In this document: positions 60,330-64,000 of the stretch, piece by piece | Layout: every line of letters starts with the position of its first letter | Numbering within the stretch: position 1 is the first letter of the stretch | The notes under the pieces: model-generated | What the model was told of the DNA's origin: nothing | Database searches by the model: none | Seen by the model: the letters and a program-made list of their open reading frames with translations, nothing else | Made by a program: the position numbers and the translations under genes | DNA from: Sindora glabra | Lineage: Eukaryota; Streptophyta; Magnoliopsida; Fabales; Fabaceae | Assembly (NCBI GenBank): GCA_020226215.1 | Contig: CM035232.1 | Coordinates: forward strand, 20,682,316-20,746,315 | DNA length: 64,000 nt | Direction of reading: 5' to 3'

Positions 60330-60595
60330 AGGATACATTTAAATATGTTTTTATTTTTATATTTTTAAAAAATTGATTTCAGATTTAATGAAAATAAAGA
60401 ATAGATAATACTTGTTGAAATAAATTAAAAATTATTTAATTATAAAATTATTATCAAGAACAAAAATATTGTTAAAAAATCTAAAATTCTTTTTATTTTT
60501 TTACTTTTAAATTATATATTTAAAATGATAATTTTTAAAAATAGATTATAAAAATAGAAAATTAATTTTAAAAATTTTATACTAGTCGGAGTACA
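60330..60595. repeat. Dispersed repeat family C, copy 1
   Basis: 'atatgtttttatttttatat' followed by long A/T runs and 'aaaatagattataaaaatag'; matches the order of 63428-63722. Confidence 0.55.
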
Positions 60596-61319
60596 AAGTA
60601 CAGCATTGTTGCAACTTGATTACAACGAAAAATCATGCACCGAAGATGTAATGCGTAGTTCCGAGATGGGCTATCCAATTCTTGTCTAGATCTCGTACAC
60701 ATTGACAGGATGTTTGGAATTAAATGCGAAAAAGGAGCACAGTTTAATTAGATTGGCAATAAATGATCAATCAATCCGTTGTGATGAATTGACACACATG
60801 TTAATGCAGTATTGGCTTATCTTCTCCGACAAATCATCTGTCGATTACATCGATCTAGCAGCCCAGAATCGAAATCCAACTGGGGACACAATGCAATCAA
60901 TTAACCAAAGCCTGAAATGATGAAGAAAATACAGTTCTCGGATGGTCAAAGCATGGCAAATGTAAAATCTTAATTTTAAATTGTAATTGCAATCGCAATC
61001 ATAAAAGAAAAATTTTAATTACTTGATGATCCACAGTACAAATAGTGTATGCAATACCACAGCTGCGAACCGCAGTGAAAACTTCTCTGTAACTTATTGG
61101 CCAATACTACTTGGAGACAGAAGGAAAGCAGTGGTAAAAGGTACATGCAGGCACAAAATAAGTTACCAAAGTTTAATTCTCTGGAATTGTGTGTCTTACA
61201 AACACAATTTCTACATCTTCAAGGAGGGAAAAAAAAAGAATAATTTAGTGCATTGAGTGATAATGGCTCCATAATTGTTAATATGCAAAATTTTATCCAT
61301 ATTATTTTCTCTTATTTTA
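60596..61319. other. More balanced composition, no gene confirmed
   Basis: Two frames stand out on the plus strand: 60702-60920 (MTGCLELNAKKEHSLIRLAI...) and 61023-61256 (MMIHSTNSVCNTTAANRSEN...). Neither has a known domain or matching splice sites. The region may be unique low-copy DNA or a decayed gene. Confidence 0.25.
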
Positions 61320-61321
61320 TA

Positions 61322-61634
61322 CTTCATCCGTTATTTTTTATTAGTCACATTTTAAAAAAAAATTATTCTTTTTTATTTGTTATTTTAGAATTTTAATAAA
61401 ATATTAAATTTTTTTTTTCAAATCTATCCTTTTTTTCATTAATAAATATTTTATTATTCTACATTATTAACCTACATGCATTTATTTTTTTATATTTCTC
61501 TCTATTTTCAACAATCTTAAATTTTGTACATAAAGGATAATCTTGTAAAGTTTACTAATGATAAACAAATTAAACTACTTTTTTAATATGTGTGAAGTTA
61601 GTTAATGGCAATAGATAAATAGAAACGGAGGAAA
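61322..61634. mobile_element. Stowaway-like MITE, family B copy 2
   Basis: The left end CTTCATCCGTTATTTTTTAT and the right end, on the minus strand TTTCCTCCGTTTCTATTTAT, form an inverted repeat. TA stands on both sides (61320-61321 and 61635-61636). The 'cctccgt' terminus and TA duplication fit Stowaway/Tc1-mariner MITEs. Confidence 0.65.
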
Positions 61635-61636
61635 TA

Positions 61637-63427
61637 TCTTTTAGTGAATTATTTATGCTTAATTTTATATAATTAGCCTTATTCTATGATTTAGGATTTA
61701 TTTTATAATATTTTAAATTTATTCAATTAATATTAAATTTTAATACTATTTTTACTTTTTAGCTATATCTTGGCTCCGGATGTCGGATTAAGATGATTTT
61801 TATACTGTTAAAAATTTTAAAGAAAGATCTATAAGCTTAGTATTTTGGTTAAAGTCAAATTCAAATTCCTTGAAACCCTTATTAGGTCAAGCAACTAAAG
61901 TCTTGTTTTTGCTCCAACTAAGCTAGTTTCAGTATTTGGATCATATCTAGAGTTATAAAGATTCAATTAATGTTGAACTAATACCTAAATCTTCGTAGGA
62001 CCTAATTTTACGACTTTCATGTTTATAATTTACCTAAATTATATTGTTTTAGTGATTTTATACTGGTTAAAAGTTAGACCTATAGGATTTTTACCATTAT
62101 AACTTTTAAAGTTAATTATTTTATAAGAATAGATTCTAGATTTCTAAAAATTAGGAAGGCCTCATTTTTATAATCATAAAAGGCATAAAATTTAGGTTCA
62201 ATAGAGTTTTAGGTTAATTAAGTCAAATAAGAGGTAGAGAAATCATTAAGCAAAACACTGTAGACAAAATTCAACACTACTGTTTTTTCTCTTCTTTTAG
62301 CTCTTATGTTCTCTAGTTATGAAAGGTTAAATTTGAAGTTAATTCAAGGATTTTGAGACTCTTTTCTTTTAGATTATGATATCATAATTTATAATATCAA
62401 CTTTCTCTAATTAATTTTGCTCTTTCCTTGCTACTTTATATTTATTTCTTGAAATTACATGTATTACATATTAATTTGGTATAATTGATATTTATCATTG
62501 TCATTTTTTATCTTTTGCTATTTTTATATTGAATTCTGATTGGTAAATCATGGTTTTACATATAGGAACAGAGGATTGAGAGATTAATTTGGAAAGTTTT
62601 AATTTAATTTCTCAATTCAATTAAATGTTATCATTAAATCAATTTTGATCTAATTTAAGGATTATAACAGTTCTTTAATTCGGCTAATTTTAATTGATCA
62701 AATATTAAATAGTAATTTAACATAGAATTCATGATTTATTGCAATAGTTTCAAGTAATTTAAGGTTGAAAAGTTAATTAGAAAAGTCAAATATCAATTGA
62801 TCTATAATTAATCCAAGTTAAAACTTTTAATTTCTTGAATTAGCTATTTTATTATATTAATTTTTATTCTTATTATTTATTTAGTATTTTGCTTTGTTTA
62901 ATACATTTAATTCAATTTCAATTCATAAACCATCCCAACTTTGATTTTGTGTTAGTTTTGCATACTACATTCTATTACATTCTGTCCAACATTCTATTTG
63001 AGTTGTTTTAGCATTCTATTTGGTTTTATTTTTTATTATTTTTAGTATATAATTAATTAAATAATTATGTAATCATTGTTAGTAAGTAATTTAAAAAAAA
63101 TAAATTAAAGGATTAGTAAGAATATGATCTGATTTGATATCCTATATTATATTATTTTTAGCAAACTAACATTAATCTAATTTTAGTGTAGTGCAACCTA
63201 TATGTCAATTCCATTCCAGGAGTATAAAATTATGATGCATGGTTTTAAATTCCTAGTCTTTAATTGTAATATAATATTATGGAATTGTTTTAATTTTGCA
63301 TTGCAACATTTGAATTTCTTGTCCTTTTTTTTTTGCAATTTTGATAATCATAAGACAAATATAATTGCAATTTAAAATTATGACTTGATTTTTTGCTTCA
63401 TTGCAATGAAGAGTATCATTGTTACAA
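61637..63427. other. AT-rich sequence, no gene recognised
   Basis: No protein-like frame. Word usage resembles intron or intergenic DNA; no termini or duplications could be fixed. Confidence 0.35.
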
Positions 63428-63722
63428 GGAGTATTAAGAGTATGTTTAGATATGTTTTTATTTTTATATTTTTAAAAAATTATTCTAAAAAATTATTTTT
63501 TGATTTAAAAAAATAAAAAATAGAAGGTGATCAATGTTGTAAATAAAGAAATATCTCATTTAATTATAAAATTAACATTAAGAAAAAAAATAATTTTTAA
63601 AAATATTTAAAAGTTATTTCTTTTTTTATTTTTAAGTTACAAATTTAAAATTACAGTTTTTAAAAATGAATTTTAAAAACAGATTGTCAAATAATTTTTT
63701 TTATTTTTAAAAATAAAAAAAT
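63428..63722. repeat. Dispersed repeat family C, copy 2
   Basis: 'agagtatgtttagatatgtt' to 'aaaataaaaaaatagtaaac' has imperfectly inverted ends (gtttttattttt / aaaaataaaaaa) and matches 60330-60595, like a MITE of the hAT-like type. Confidence 0.55.
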
Positions 63723-63770
63723 AGTAAACAGACGAACTCTGAAATTCTGTTTCGACTTATGTGAATAAAA

Positions 63771-63974
63771 ATGTTTGCGGGACTAATACACACACACCAT
63801 AGTGTGATAGCAATTGTAAACGCAAATGAGGAGCAATGGAGTAGGGAGATAGTCACTTCCTTAGCTTCTATATGTGTTGCACTGCTACTTTTGCATATTT
63901 TATCAAACAGGTTTCTCTTCTTTAAAGAACATAGATGTCCCAATATTAGATCAGTGTTTGCACAACAAAATTAA
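63771..63974 (+). other. Open segment with a possible membrane span, unrecognised
   Basis: A 67-codon ATG frame reads MFAGLIHTHHSVIAIVNANE, then a hydrophobic run (IVTSLASICVALLLLHIL), and ends SVFAQQN before TAA. The composition is more balanced than the neighbours. The minus strand of the same segment is also open for 78 codons, so the coding strand is uncertain. It could be a small unknown protein or one exon of a gene running out of the window. Confidence 0.2.
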
Positions 63975-64000
63975 AGAAAGCAAACAGCTCAACACTAAAT

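Noticed and set aside
1..64000. CRISPR array, bacterial defence island or operon
   Set aside because: No regularly spaced identical repeats with unique spacers and no prokaryotic genes; the DNA is plant nuclear.

Overview
This window reads as nuclear DNA of a flowering plant, most likely a woody eudicot. It is very AT-rich (by eye about three quarters A+T). Nearly every recognisable feature is a transposable element, and a single intact-looking plant gene sits among them. That gene has spliced exons with GT-AG boundaries, and its product is a plant-only CASP-like membrane protein. There are no operons, ribosome-binding sites or prokaryotic genes.

Layout. 1-716: AT-rich flank with a strong TATA box at 602. 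717-5000: a non-autonomous CACTA transposon with a GTT target duplication. It carries foreign cargo: minus-strand exons of an unrecognised host gene (1269-2097), a decayed piece of plastid atpB (2430-2980) and a LINE zinc-binding fragment (2998-3466). 5722-14628: a second CACTA element with a TAT duplication, split by a nested Helitron (about 7393-13859) that is filled by a diverged tandem array. 14632-21200: mostly decayed unique sequence, a Helitron-like relic, a Stowaway-like MITE (19437-19857) and a minisatellite. 21205-23099: a solo LTR with a TTTAT duplication. 23105-34600: decayed DNA-transposon sequence, a clean 491-bp hAT MITE (28267-28757) and a long foldback (31501-31959). 34601-38094: a second, more decayed Helitron-like block with the same kind of tandem filler.

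38550-45736: a three-exon CASP-like (CASPL2-type) gene encoding 185 residues. Its first intron holds a perfect 41-bp-arm palindrome set in TA microsatellites, and its second intron is 5.7 kb of AT-rich repeats. 46119-47285: a hAT-like MITE and a dispersed repeat also found twice in the CASPL intron. 49581-55444: a decayed Ty1/copia retrotransposon on the minus strand, with both LTRs, a polypurine tract, and recognisable gag, integrase, RT and RNase H pieces. 55445-64000: Stowaway-like MITEs, another dispersed repeat pair, and one orphan minus-strand exon (about 59802-59941).

The genes do not act together. The CASPL gene is the only functional candidate, and the rest records nested insertion, gene-fragment capture and decay. 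The most notable items are the composite CACTA cargo, the Helitron tandem array nested in a CACTA element, the long foldback at 31.5 kb, and the intronic palindrome of the CASPL gene. Exact percentages and family names beyond these could not be computed here.
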